DNA of 64,000 nucleotides from Owenia fusiformis (taxonomy: Eukaryota; Annelida; Polychaeta; Sabellida; Oweniidae), in NCBI GenBank assembly GCA_903813345.2, contig CAIIXF020000009.1:24898740-24962739 (forward strand), given 5' to 3'. Made by a program: the position numbers and the translations under genes. Each line of letters opens with the position of its first letter. Positions within the stretch are counted from its first letter, which is position 1. Shown piece after piece: positions 26,201-41,200 of the stretch. The notes below the pieces were generated by a model that was not told where the DNA came from, did no database searches, and saw only the letters and a program-made list of their open reading frames with translations.

Positions 26201-29200
26201 ATGATCAATCAGGCAATTGTCCAAATCAAGTTATAACATTATATGATATTCAGCAAGAAGTCCGGTAGAAATACAGAATATTTAAACATCAAAGCTGAAA
26301 GTTAAAAGCTAATCTGTCAATTTTCTGTCTGCAAAAGAGCGTTTACATTTGACACAATAACAGACTGAGGCTTTGAAATCTAGGATTCCCCAGGAAAATA
26401 TGACGTCATACTAATTAGCATAAGGATTTCCCTATTGGTATGGGTCGAGCCTTGTTCGAAAACACAATCCATAAATACATGCTAATTTCTAAGGAGATAG
26501 GAAGTGTATAACGTGTTTATCGATTTTGTTTAAATATTTAATCAATTATCAAATTGTTTAAGTGGATAAAGTGGTCACACTTGCTTCAATTCATAGCGAA
26601 ATCGACGGATAGAAACTGACCGAATTCCCGATATCCTACCCCGTATTACTGTAGGCTATAAGCACAGTGACCTACAGAGGGCGCTATCACAAACAAGTAC
26701 TGCACGAACCGATAAATTCCCGGGTATTGTAACGCCCTTGGTTTAACACGCGGAATAGATTATAATAACACTTGAAATTACACAGACGTATTGAGCTTAG
26801 GGAACTTTATACACGTTGCTTATATTGTATCGTTCACGCACGTCTGTCATGGTGAACGGAGTTGATTTGTGTTTGTGCTCATCCTCCATTTTTCTGTTTT
26901 TCGTCTGCGCAGTGATGATGAGCAGACGTTTCCAAGGGTAATAGAGCTTGCAATTGTGACGTCAGCGGGCAATAGTTCAAATGTATATTCCCGCTGACGT
27001 CACATTTGAGGGAATATAACTTTCCGAGGGAAATAGTAAATCTATTTCGGAACACGTGACTAGGTATTGACCAATCAGGATTAGTGTTACATATTGGGTA
27101 TATAATAAAATAGTATACACTATAAGCGCTTTAAATAAAATACGTCGCATTCACGACCGTACCTGTTACAAATGTTTTTGCTAACAACTCAAGCACCCAA
27201 TTTGATATAATATCGCATATACATCCTCTTTATGATTGCGTTTCAGAGCCAATGATTCCCGAAGGCACAACGACAACCGAGTTGGATGAAATTGAAGTCC
27301 CTACGGGGAATGACTGGACTCCTACATGGTCATCTATAAACACGATGCTACCTATTACTGAAAGCACTATGTCGGACACCAATGAGCCAGTCATGACAAC
27401 TAGGCCCAATGACAGGGATGAACCGAATACGAGTGATGGCCCAAACACGACGATTGAGGGAACTGAACAAAATGGTGATGTAACTCCTGCTGATTCTGAA
27501 ACTGAATCAAGTACGGACATTGCGTCTACAACAGGATCTGCATTAACAGCTAAGGTGGTTGCAACGGGCGCCGTCGTGTATGCAACGACTCTAATTCCAA
27601 GCGCAAATGCCGGAGGTAGGAATGATAGACATACTACTATTTGCATCTGAAAATGAAATGCTTTATTTAAATTTTCTAATGCTTTGAATGTACACATAAA
27701 TCTAGAAGGCATTACAACTAATTAAGGTTTTATAAAAAGACTGTAACGTTACCGCGAATTTTATGCCATCAAATTATCTGATGTAAAATATAACATTTGT
27801 ACGCCATATTCAAATATCAATCCCCTAATAAAAAACCCCTTATAGCAGTGCTTTACACATCTTAATAAACAAATGTATTTTTTTTTACTTTTCTCCATGT
27901 TAGAAACATCCACACTAGCAACAGACACTAGTAACACTTTAACTATAGAAACAACATCTACAAGTTCAACTGATGGTCTTACGTCTGCAAGCATACCTGA
28001 TGGACCGACGACTGCAAGTAAAACTGATGGCCCGTTGATTGCAAATACAGCTGATGGTTTTACGACAAGTACAACTGTTGGTTCGGCGACTGCAACCTCA
28101 ACTGATGGCCCAACTACTAGGACAGATGGTCCAATACCTGAAAGTAAAACTGGTGGTAGTCCTACAATTGTAAGCTCAACTGATGACCCAACGACTGCAA
28201 GTTCAACTGATGGTCTCACGACTGCAAGTACAACAGATAGTCAGATGACTGCAAGTTCAACCGATGCTTCAACAACTACAAATACAACTGATGGTCCAAC
28301 TACCTCAAGAACAACTGACGGTCCAACGACCTCAAGAATAACTGACGGTCCAACAACTGCAAGTACAACTGACGGTCAAACAACTGCAAGTACAACTGAC
28401 AGTCAAACAACTGTAATACAAACCGATGTCCTAACAACTGCAAGACCAACTGAGGGTCATACAACTGCAAGTACAACTGATGGTCATACAACTGCAAAGT
28501 CAACTGACGGTCCAACAACTGCAAGAACAACTGATGGCCATACAACTGCAAAGTCAACTGAAGGTCCAACCACTGCAAGTACAACTGACGGTCCAACAAC
28601 TGCAAGTAAAACTAACGGTCCAACAACTGCAAGTAAAACTGACGGTCCAACAACTGCAAGAACAACTGATGGTCATACAACTGCAAGTACAACTGATGGT
28701 CATACAACTGCAAAGTCAACTGAAGGTCCAACAACTGCAAGAACAACTGATGGTCATACAACTGCAAAGTCAACTGAAGGTCCAACCACTGCAAGTGCAA
28801 CTAACGGTCCAACAACTGCAAGAACAACTGATGGTCATACAACTGCAAAGTCAACTGAAGGTCCAACCACTGCAAGTACAACTAACGGTCCAACAACTGC
28901 AAGAACAACTGATGGTCATACAACTGCAAAGTCAACTGAAGGTCCAACCACTGCAAGTGCAACTAACGGTCCAACAACTGCAAGAACAACTGATGGTCAT
29001 ACAACTGCAAAGTCAACTGAAGGTCCAACCACTGCAAGTACAACTAACGGTCCAACAACTGCAAGAACAACTGATGGTCATACAACTGCAAAGTCAACTG
29101 AAGGTCCAACCACTGCAAGTACAACTGACGGTCCAACAACTGCAAGTACAACTGACGGTCCAACCACTGCAAGTACAACTGACGGTCCAACAACTGCAAG

Positions 29201-32200
29201 TACAACTGACGGTCCAACAACTGCAAATACAACTGACGGTCCAACAACTGCAAGAACAACTGATGGTCATACAACTGCAAAGTCATCTGAAGGTCCAACC
29301 ACTGCAAGTACAACTGACGGTCCAACAACTGCAAGTACAACTGATGGTACAGCGACTGCAAATCCAACTGACGGTCCCCTGACTACAAGTGCCACTGATG
29401 GTCCAATAACTTTAAGCCAAACTTATGGTCCAACAGATGCAAGTAGGACTGACAGTCTAACAACTGCGAACCCAACTGATGATCCATCGACTGCAAGACC
29501 AACTGATGGTCTAACAACTGGAAGCACTACTGATGGTCATACAACTGCAAATCCAACTGAAGGTCCAACCACTGCAAGTGCAACTGACGGTCATACAACT
29601 GCAAAGTCAACTGAAGGTCCAACCACTGCAAGTACAACTGACGGTCATACAACTGCAAAGTCAACTGAAGGTCCAACCACTGCAAGTACAACTGATGGTC
29701 ATACAACTGAAAAGTCAACTGAAGGTCCAACCACTGCAAGTACAACTGACGGTCCAACAACTGCAAGTACAACTGATAGTATAACAACTGCAAGTACAAC
29801 TGATGGTCATACAACTGCAAATTCAACTGAAGGTCCAACCACTGCAAGTACAACTGACGGTCCAACAACTGCAAGTACAACTGATAGTATAACAACTGCA
29901 AGTACAACTGATGGTCATACAACTGCAAAGTCAACTGAAGGTCCAACAACTGCAAGTACAACTGACGTTCCAACAACTGCAAGTACAACTGATAGTATAA
30001 CAACTGCAAGTACAACTGATGGTCATACAACTGCAAATTCAACTAAAGGTCCGACCACTGCAAGTACAACTGACGGTCCAACAACTGCAAGTACAACTGA
30101 TGGTACAACGACTGCAAGTACAACTGACGGTCCAACAACTGCAAGTACAACTGAAGATACAACGACTGCAAGTACAACTGATGGTCATTCAACTGCAAAG
30201 CCAACTGATGAACCGACGACTGCAAGTATATCTGATCGCTGGACTACTGCAAACCCAACTGACGGTCCAACAACTGCAACTATAACCGCTGGTCCAACCA
30301 CTGCAAGTACAACCGATGGTCTAACAACTGCAAGCCCAACTGATAGTCCAACAGCTGCAAATATAACTGATGGATCAACCGCTGCAAGTAAAACTGACGG
30401 TCCAACAGATAGTGTAACAATTGCAACTCCAACTGATAGTCCAAATACTGCAAGCCCAACTGACGGTCTAACAACTGCAAGAACAAATGACGATCCAACA
30501 ACGGCGAACCCAACTTATGGTCCATCGACTACAAGTGCAACTAATGGTGCAACATCTGCAAGCCAAACTGATGCTCCGTTTATTGCTAATAGAATTGATG
30601 GTCTAACGACTGCAAGTAGAACTGATGCTCTAACAGCTGCAAACCCAACTGTTGGTTCAACGACTGCAAGCCCAACTGATGGCCAAACAACTGCACATAC
30701 CACTGATAGTATTACGAGTACAAATGATGATCGTACAACAGCAATTACAACTGATAGTCCAAAGCCTAAAACTACAACGTATGGTAGCACTACAATTGTA
30801 AGCTCAAGTGATGGTCCAACAACTGCAATACTAACTGATGGCCTAACAACAGTAAGCCCAACGTATAGTTCAACAACTGCAGGGACAGCTGATGGTCCAA
30901 CAACTGCAGGTATAACTGATGGTCCGACATCTGCAAGTCCAACTGATGGTCAAACGACTCCAAGGACAGCTGATGATCCAACATCTGTGAGCTCTACTGA
31001 TGGTCTAATGACTGCAGGGTCAACTTATGGTCCAACAATTGCAAGTACGACTAATGGAAGAACAACTGTTGAACCGACGACTACAAACCCAACTGATGGT
31101 CCAATCACTGTGAGCCAAACTGATGGTTCAACAAATGCTAGTACGACAGATAGCTCTTCAACTGCAAGTACATCCAATGGACCAACAACTGCAAGACCAA
31201 CTGATGGTCCTATTACTGTGAGTTCAATTGATGAAACCACGATAAGTACAACTGTTGGCCCAACGACTTCAAGTAAAAGTGATGGTCAAACAATTGCAAG
31301 CTCAACTAATGGTCAAACAGCTGCAAACCCAAATGATAGTCCAACAACTGCACATACCACTGATGGTATTACGACAACGAGTACAAATGATGACCCTACA
31401 ACAGCAAGTACAATTGATAGACCAAAGCCTAAAAGTACAATTGTAAGCTCAACTGATGGTCCAACAACTGCAATCCCAACTGATGGTCAAAGGGCTGCAA
31501 GTACAACTGATGGCTTAACAACTGCAATGACAACTGGCGGTCCAGCGACTGGAATCACAACTGGTGATTTAACGACTGTAAGAACAAATGTTGGACTAAC
31601 AACTTCAAGTACAAGTGGTAGTCCAGGGAATGTGGATGCAATTGATGAAGTAACGAGTGGGAGTGCTTCTGATGTTCAAACGACCGCAAATACAACTGAT
31701 GGCCAAACAGCAATTACAACCGATGGTGTAACAAGTGCAAGTTCCACTGGCGGTCAACTGACTACCAGAGAAACAGATGGACTTATGAATGAAAACACAA
31801 CTGCTCGTCCAACAACCGCAAATGCAACTGATGGTTTAACGAATGCAAGTATAACTGATGGTAAAACAACTGCAAGCAAAACTGATGGTATAACGACTGC
31901 AAGCACACCTGATGGTATAACAACTGAAAGCACAACTGATGGTATAATGACTGCAAGCACAACTGATGGTATAACGACTACAAGTGCAACTGATGATGGT
32001 CCAACTACTGTAGGTTCAATTGATGGTCTAACGACAGAAAGTTCAGCTGATGGTCTAATGACTACAAGTGTAACTGATGTTATAACGACTACAAGCATAA
32101 CCGGTGGTATAACAACTGTAAGTGCAACTGATGGTCTAACGACAGTAAGTTCAGCTGATGGTCTAATGACTACAAGTGTAACTGATGTTATAACGACTAC

Positions 32201-35200
32201 AAGCACAACCGATGGTATAACAACTGTAAGTGCAACTGATGGTCTAACGACAGCAAGTTCAGCTGATGGTCTAATGACTACAATTGTAACTGATGGTACA
32301 ACGACTACAAGCACAACCGATGGTATAACAACTGTAAGTGCAACTGTTGGTCCAACGACAGTAAGTTCAGCTGATGGTCTAATGACTACAAGTGTAACTG
32401 ATGGTATAACGACTGCAAGTGAAACTGATGGTATAACGACTGTAAGTGAAACTGATGGCCTGACGACTGCTAGTGCAAATGATGGTCCAACGACTATAAG
32501 TCCAACAGATGGTTCAACGACTGCAATTATAACTGATGGTCCGACGACTGCAAATACAGCTGTTAGTTCGACGACTGCAAATTCAGCTGATGGTCTTACC
32601 ACTGCAAGTACAACTGATGATTCAACAACTGCAACTAAAACTGATGGTTCAACAACTGCAAGTACAACTGATGGTCTAACGACTGTATCTTTTGCGGATG
32701 CCACTGATATTGGAGGTAATTCATTTGTCATATGCATCATTATGGCTTTTGGCTAACTATTTCACAAATGGGTTTCTTTCATATTCTGGCTAATCATTGA
32801 TCACTCATTACTTTGTTATTAGATTCCCCACCGACCAACCTGCATTAATCATCATTATATTCCTTCTCTTTGCACCGAAAAAGTCTTGAATTTCATTTCA
32901 TTCCATTTGTAAATGTTGATTAAGAAACTCTAAGCCTCAACGGACACCGAAACGTTTGAAAGCTCTTCAATTTACACGTCGATCGATGGATAATGCAATG
33001 ACACGCAATCCACAGAGTACAACACGACCTAATGTGTACTATGCCTTGGATGAAGGAGATATAGTAGTGATTAACGCAAAATGGCAGAACAGAAAATATC
33101 GTACAATGTATGAAGTTGGGAAACATTTGAGAAGCCCACACAGAAGAAACATTTTACACAGGCAAGTATTTATCAAATTAGCCATATATATTAATTCATT
33201 TTTATATCTTTTTACAGATTTTTAAGAAGTTGCTTTATGCTTAAGACACGCTTATCCAGATATTACATACTTCATTTTTATATATTTTTACACATTGTTA
33301 AGAAGTTGCTTTATGCTTACAACACTCTTTAAACTGAGAACTGTTATAACTTACTTCAAATATTCATCTCCATTTCATCAATTGCTGACTTTTTTGCTTA
33401 TGAGTGCTTATTATTAATTTTCAGCAAGGGATAGTCTCACACCGATCTATGAGACATCGAAGAAAGTGGAGTTCTGGAAAACCATAAAGATCACACTATC
33501 ATACTATAGTGTTGCTTTTCGATCATTTATGGAAATTCACCATTCTCATTCAGTCAACCCTGTCATCCTTAGTCACCTTTTTACAATTCCTTTGTTTTCT
33601 TGCACTTTCTATTTCTATGCTCTGATGGTATGCACGAGCTGTTTTTCACATACATATTGTCATTATTATAATCAGTTGAATACATTAATTGTTAACGCCA
33701 AATTAGTTAAGTTAATTTTTAAATTTTAAAAGGAGGCCGATAATATGCAAAATATGTATTGTCAATAAATGACGAACAATACTTAACTCATTCTTCTTTA
33801 GGTTGGTCAAGCCACGCTACAAAAACTGCTACAGATGGTATATCAACCGTGACTGCTTATACAAGATCTTTATCTGATAATGGCGTTGGTTCTACTTCTA
33901 CATCAACAGTGTCTGATGGACTAACCACAGATGGCAACTCTCCATCAAGTGGGCCTAAGAGTGGTTCTTCAACAACTGTGCCTAATGTAATAACCACCGA
34001 AAAACATACTACATCACCTGTACCTGATGGAGTAACCACAGAGAGTGTGTCTACAGCAACCTTGTCTGATGGAATAATTACAGAGAGTGGCTCTACAGCA
34101 ACTTTGTCTGATGGAATAACCACAGAGAGTGTTTCTACATCAACTGTGTCTGATGGAATAACCACAGAGAGTGGTTCTACATCAACTGTGTCTAATGGAA
34201 TAACCACAGAGAGTGGTTCTACATCAACTTTGTCTGATGGAATAACCACAGAGGGTGGTTCTACATCAACTACGTCTGATGGAATAACCACAGAGAGTGG
34301 TTCTACATCAACGTTGTCTGGTGGAATAACCACAGAGAGTGACTTTTCATCAACTTTTGCTCATAGAGTAACCACAGGAAGTAGTTCTAGATCGACTCTG
34401 TCTGATGGAATAATCACAGAGGGTGGTTCTATATCAACTACGTCTGATGGAATACTCACAGAGAGTGATTCTACATCAACTACGTCTGATCAAATAATCA
34501 CAGAGAGTGGTTCTACATCAACTACCCCTGAGAGAACAATCACAGAGAGTGGTTCTCCATCAACTACGTCTGATGGAATACTCACAGGGAGTGGTTCTAC
34601 ATCAACTATGTCTGATGAAATAATCACAGAGAGTGGTTCTATATCAACTACGTCCGATGGAATAATCACAGAGAGTGGTTCCACATCAACTACGTCTGAT
34701 GGAATAACCACAGAGAGTGGTTCCACACCAACTTTGTCTGATGGAATAACCACAGAGGGTGGTTCTACACCAACTGTGTCTGATGGAATGACCACAGAGA
34801 GCGGTTCTACACCAACTTTGTCTGATGGAATAACCACAGAGGGTGGTTCTACACTAACTGAGTCTGATGGAATAACCACAGAGGGTGGTTCTACACCAAC
34901 TTTGTCTGATGGAATAACCACAGAGGGTGGTTCTACAGTAACTGAGTCTGATGATATAACCACAGAAGGTGGTTCTACACCAACTGGGTTTGATGGAATA
35001 ACCACAGAGAGTGGTTCTACACCAACTTTGTCTGATGGAATAACCACAGAGGGTGGTTCTACACTAACAAAGTCTGATGGAATAACCACAGAGAGTGGTT
35101 CTACACCACCTTTGTCTGATGGAATAACCACAGAGAGTGGTTCTTCATCAACTTTGTCTGATGGAAAAACCACCAAGGGTGGTCCTACACCAACTACGTC

Positions 35201-38200
35201 TATTGAAATAATCACAGAGAGTGGTTCTATATCAACTACGTCCGATGGAATAATCACAGAAAGTGGTTCCACATCAACTACGTCGGATGGAATAACCACA
35301 GAGAGTGGTTCCACACCAACTTTGTCTGATGGAATAACCACAGAGGGTGGTTCTACACCAACTTTGTCTGATGGAATAATCACAGAGAATGGTTCTTCAT
35401 CAACTATGTCTGGTGAAATAACCACAGAGAGTGGTTCTACAGCAACTTTGTCTTATGGAATAATCACAGAGGCTGGTTCTACATCAACGTTGTCTGGTGG
35501 AATAATCACAGAGGGTGGTTCTACATCAACCTTGTCTGATGGAATAACCACAGAGAGTGGTTCTACACCAACTTTGTCTGATGGAATAATCACAGAGGGT
35601 GGTTCTACATCAACCTTGTCTGATGGAATAACCACAGAGAGTGGTTCTACACCAACTTTGTCTGATGGAATAACCACAGAGAGTGGTTCTACATCAACTT
35701 TGTCTGATGGAATAACCACAGAGAGTGGTTCTTCACCAACTTTGTCTGATGGAATAACCATAGAGGGTGGTTCTACATCAACAGTGTCTGATGGAATAAC
35801 CACAGAGAGTGGTTCTTCATCAACTTTGTCTGATGGAAAAACCACCAAGGGTGGTCCTACACCAACTACGTCTATTGAAATAATCACAGAGAGTGGTTCT
35901 ATATCAACTACGTCCGATGGAATAACCACAGGGAGTGGTTCTACATCAACTACGTCTGATGGAATAATCACAGAGGGTGGCTCTACATCAACTTTGTCTG
36001 ATGGAATAATCACAGAGAGTGCTTCTTCATCGACTGCGTCTAATGGAATAACCACAGAGGGTGGTTCTACACTAACTGAGTCTGACGGAATAACCACAGA
36101 GAGTGGTTCTACACCAACTTTGTCTGATGGAATAACCACAGAGGGTGGTTCTACACTAACTGAGTCTGATGGAATAACCACAGAGAGTGGTTCTACACCA
36201 ACTTTGTCTGATGGAATAACCACAGAGGGTAGTTCTACACTAACTGAGACTGATGGAATAACCACAGAGAGTGGTTCTACACCAACTTTGTCTGATGGAA
36301 TAACCACAGAGGGTGGCTCTTCCTCAACTGTTGCTTATAGAATAACCACAGGGAGTGGTTCAACACCAACTACGTCTGATGGAACAATCACAGAGAGTGG
36401 TTCTATGTCAACTGTATCTGATCAAATAACCACAGAGAGTGGTTCTACATCAACTGTGTCAGATAAGATAACCTCCAAGAAGGATTCTGCATCAACTGTT
36501 TCTGATGGAATAACCACAGAGAGCGGCTCTTCACCAACTATGTCTGATGGAATAACCACAGAGAGTGGTTCTATATCAACTGTGTTTGATGGAATAACCA
36601 CAGATAGTGGTTCTACATCAACTGTGTCAGATAAGATAACCTCCAAGAAGGATTCTACATCAACTGTTTCTGATGGAATAATCACAGAGAGTGGCTCTTC
36701 ACCAACTGTGTCTGATGGAATAACCACAGGGAGCGGTTCTTCATCAACTTTGTCTGATGGAATAACCACAGAGAGTGGTTCTTCATCAACTGTGTCTGAT
36801 AGAATAACCACAGAGAGCGGCTCTTCACCAACTGTGTCTGATGGAATAACCACAGAGAGTGGTTCTACATCAACTGTGTCTGATGGAATAACCACAGAGA
36901 GCGGCTCTTCACCGACTGTGTCTGATGGAATAAACACAGAGAGTGGTTCTAGATCAACAGTGTATGATAGAATAACCACAGAGAGCGGCTCTTCACCAAC
37001 TGTGTCTGATGGAATAGCCACAGAGAGTGGTTCTACATCAACTATGTCTGATGGAATAACCACAGAGAGCGGCTCTTCACCAACTGTGTCTGATGGAATA
37101 ACCACAGAGAGTGGTTCTTCATCAACGGTGTCTGATGGAATTACCACAGAGAGCGGCTCTTCACCAACTGTGTCTGATGGAAAAACCACAGAGAGTGGTT
37201 CTACACTAACTGTGTCTGATGGAATAACCACAGAGAGCGGCTCTTCACCAACTGTGTTTGATGGAATAACCACGGAGAGTGGTTCTACATCAACTGTTTC
37301 TGATGATATAATCACAAAGATTGTTTCTACATCAACTGTGTCCGAAGAAGAAACTACAGAAGGTGGTTCTACATTCACTGTGTCTGATGGAATAACCACA
37401 GATAGAGGTGTTACATCTACCGGGTCTTTAATTGAAGGTAAATCTAATATGCTTGCTGTTACATCGACAGCTACTGATAAGTTATTGACTGATACATCAA
37501 CTTCAAATGATGGTACATTGACATTGACTGATGGTTCATCGACTTTGACTGATAATGCATCGACTGCAACTGATGTTGCATGGACTGTAACTGACAGTAT
37601 ATCGATTATGTCTGGTGGTACATCGACTACAACTGATAATACAGCTACTGTTCCTGATGATTCTTCGACTTCACCCATTGGAACACAAACTGTTCTTGAT
37701 GGTACATCAAATGCCCCTGATTACCAAATTGTGTCTGACGTCACGACCCTTCCTTATATCACGACTAGTAATGATATCACGTCTGAATCTGACGCCAAGA
37801 CTGCTCCTGAGATCACAACTGAATCTTACGTCACAACTGCTCCTGATATCGAAACTAAATCTGAGCTCACAACTACTCCTGATATCAAGTCTGAATCTGA
37901 CTTCACGACTGTTCCTGGCATAACAACTACATCTGACGTAACAACCTTTCCTGATAACACAATTGTGTCTTATGTCACAACTGATATTACGGCGGAACCT
38001 GATGACACTTATGTACCTGTTATAACAACTGGATCTGATGTCAGAACTTCTGATATCACAACTGCATCTAGTGTGATGATTACAGCTGATAGTACAATTG
38101 CAACTGATGTCACGACAGTATTCGATGTCACAACTGTGCCTGATATCACACCTCTATCTGACGTCACGGCTGATTCTGATGCCACAACTGCGTCTGATTC

Positions 38201-41200
38201 CAATACGGGAACTAGTACTACGGCCCCTAAATCAGAGGGTACCACTCTCTATATACTGATGCTTTTGATTTCACTATCAATGCTTTCCCATGCATCTTTC
38301 AATTTCATTGCTTACGTCATTACGATCATGCTTATACTAACCTCATCGCACAAAAAGTCGTTTGAGAAGAAACTGCAGTTGAAATGTTCACTGAAATATA
38401 AATAGATGTACATTCTATTTTGAAATATTATCGTATGGTAATTAAGGCATTACAAATAAGATATCTGTCATCTGTTCGGATCTCAGATTGCCGATTTGAT
38501 TAAGTTATAAACAAAGAGTTACTGTATGGAGGTGCAAGCATAAATCAGCATTCAGTTCAGTTAATATATTATGCAGAGGAGTATTCAGATTTGTAAATGG
38601 CAATTATAGAATATATAGGCCTATAGAGATTTAATTCGAGATTCTGCATATTATTCGTTCTTTACAATTCGAAATACTTATTTGTTCATGATAAGTTGGT
38701 ATAACCATTAAAACCTGAAAATGTCAAACTGAATTTTCCAGCACCAGTACCAGGATTACCCCCGGTAACTACAAAATCGACGACAACAACAACATTGACG
38801 ACTACAACATTATCTCCAATTGAGCGATGTGGCGAAAGTTGTTTTCCAGTATTAGGGTCTGTGAAAGCAACAAATCTCGAGTTTACAAATGCCTTTTTAG
38901 ATCCAGAGTCTGAGGAATACAAGGCACTGGAAGACGACGTCAGACGGGCTGTATGTATAAATTAGACAAATCCAATTGGCCCTGCCACCTATTTGGTAGC
39001 CTTGCCCAAGTCGGTTTCTTTTACTTATCTTGATTTCTAGTATGACCGCCTTGTACCAAAGAGAAAACCACGTGCTTTACCGACAGTTTGTTGATGTCGG
39101 TAAAATTTGACCAATCAACGACGGCCCTGTAGCGTTAGCTCATTATTATGCACGGTCAAAAACAAGTACACTTTTCACCGGGACTTTTCACGAACAAATC
39201 TTGCACGAATCTGAGCGAATTCATCATGAAAATACAAATATTTTATCAGATAAATATCAATGAGAGTTTAGTGGATGCCGGGGCATCGATCGGATAACCA
39301 AAGGTGAGAAGATTTCAACAATTAACGTTGAAACGATCGCTGAACATGTAGGCTGAGATTCAATCACCGATCGACGACAACATGACCCGCTACATTGGAC
39401 TACATCGTGCATTTTCATCGCGAAATCAGTTTTAAATCAACATTGAATCGTATGATTTAATTTATATTAATGACTCTTACCTCCCAATGTACATTTAATA
39501 ACATCACTATAGCGAAACACTCGATCAGATCATGGAATTTCAAGTCGTAGATGGGAAGTTTGTTTTGTTTATGCAGCTCAACCTGATAACGTTTTGATTG
39601 GTCATTCAGCCTGAAGTCACACGTCGTGTCCACGCGATATCTGTCAATCAATAAGGTTTCGCGATACCCCTGATAGCGTAGGTGTAATGGAAATTTCGAA
39701 ACCGTTGAATATTTCAGCATAATAACAGCGGAGATGAATTGGATTGTACAAGGCGGTAATAATCCAAGATCAGATAAGTAAAAAAAATACCGACTTGGGC
39801 AAGGCTACCTATTTGGTTACAAATGTCATTCTTACAGCTTACATTTAAAAAAAATATTACTGCTTGCAACGTATGATATCATATTTGTTTAACCAGTTTC
39901 TTTGGTTTGAAAAGGGGCCAGGATCATATCAAAAAAGATATATAGTTGGGTTTCATGTTATATAACCTTTTTTGTGCTCTGCGAGAAAACTCGTGATCAA
40001 TGGTCAATATTTCCAGCGTTTGCTGATCCCACGTGACCACACGTGGCCATTTTTCCGAGCCAGTTTTGAAGCTTTAATTTAAAATCACGAGACTAACTAA
40101 GTAATTTGAATAATTGCATTATTGTCATTTTTACCTAGCTGCCTAGGTCGTAGCATACCATTGTCATCTATATTCAATTGATGTTATATATATATATATA
40201 CCTTTTTCTGACTCTAGTTGATTGCTACAATAAGTGAAGATCCAACTATAGGAAGCAATTTGTTTGACATCCAAATCACAGATATAAGGTACGGAGTGTG
40301 ATAATTTTATTTTATCATATTATACGAATATTCTGATGAAATAGAGTTTATCAAATTGCTCTTGAATGGCTTCCAGACACATTCAACATCAACAACCCTG
40401 GGAATATAAGATATATCATGTTTTAATCATTTTGTTCTTCATGGAAAGTTTCATAAGATTACAAAGTTTCAGAATCCAGGCGTGTGTCTGAAAACTCCTA
40501 GAAATGTGCAAAACAGAAGCTATATATTTATTTTAAATTGCCCTCGAAATGAACAGAAATTCCCCTTGAAATGACCCATACCCACATACAGGGTGTTCCA
40601 AAAGTAACAGGACTGGTGCTTGTATTTTGTTAAATATGCACCAATTGTCTTCAAAATTTTACATAATGTACTTTCATGTATCGTTACTAAGACTGCAAAG
40701 TTTCGACAAAATATATGAAACTCGGGTAGAGTTATGGTTGCTATAGTAACATGATATCGCAATACCCGGGACAACATTCCACGCAAAAAGTTACAGAGAC
40801 ATTAAGCATTTTGTACATCCCATATCATTTTGTACATGCCATATCAAAGTTGAAATGCAACAACTGGTGGGTACTGGGTATTACACTTGTTGTACATCAT
40901 TTGATATTCCTTTGTATCCTCTAATTTGAAAAATAGGCTCCTCTTTGGTCAGTACAAGAGTAGTACTCTGTATCCATGTCCCAACACATGAGTGAACCCA
41001 TTTGAGGACATGTCACGCAGGGTCGATTGGACAATTTTGAGAAGGTCATTCTCATCTTAAAAGGTCTTATGTACAGCACTGTTTAGCATTCCGTTCTCAA
41101 TATTAGTAAAAATTAGATATTGCATGATCAGAAGAGTATGGTACATGGTTTTAGACCTCAAGACCTAGCTCCTCTATAGCTGCATGGTCTTTAATGCTGA

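Noticed and set aside
28480-30285. Plus-strand ORFs rich in Gln/Leu (QLQVQLTVQ-type) inside exon 6
   Set aside because: Alternative-frame reading of the same 27-bp repeat; it ends at stops in the diverged copies and does not join neighbouring exons in phase.
33857-37678. Long minus-strand ORFs (158-418 aa) across mucin exon 7, and similar ones across exons 6 and 15
   Set aside because: They are repeat shadows: the 42-, 27- and 39-bp units are multiples of three, so any frame without a stop in the unit stays open. They have no splice context, and their Val/Pro/Ser-rich repeats match no known family.
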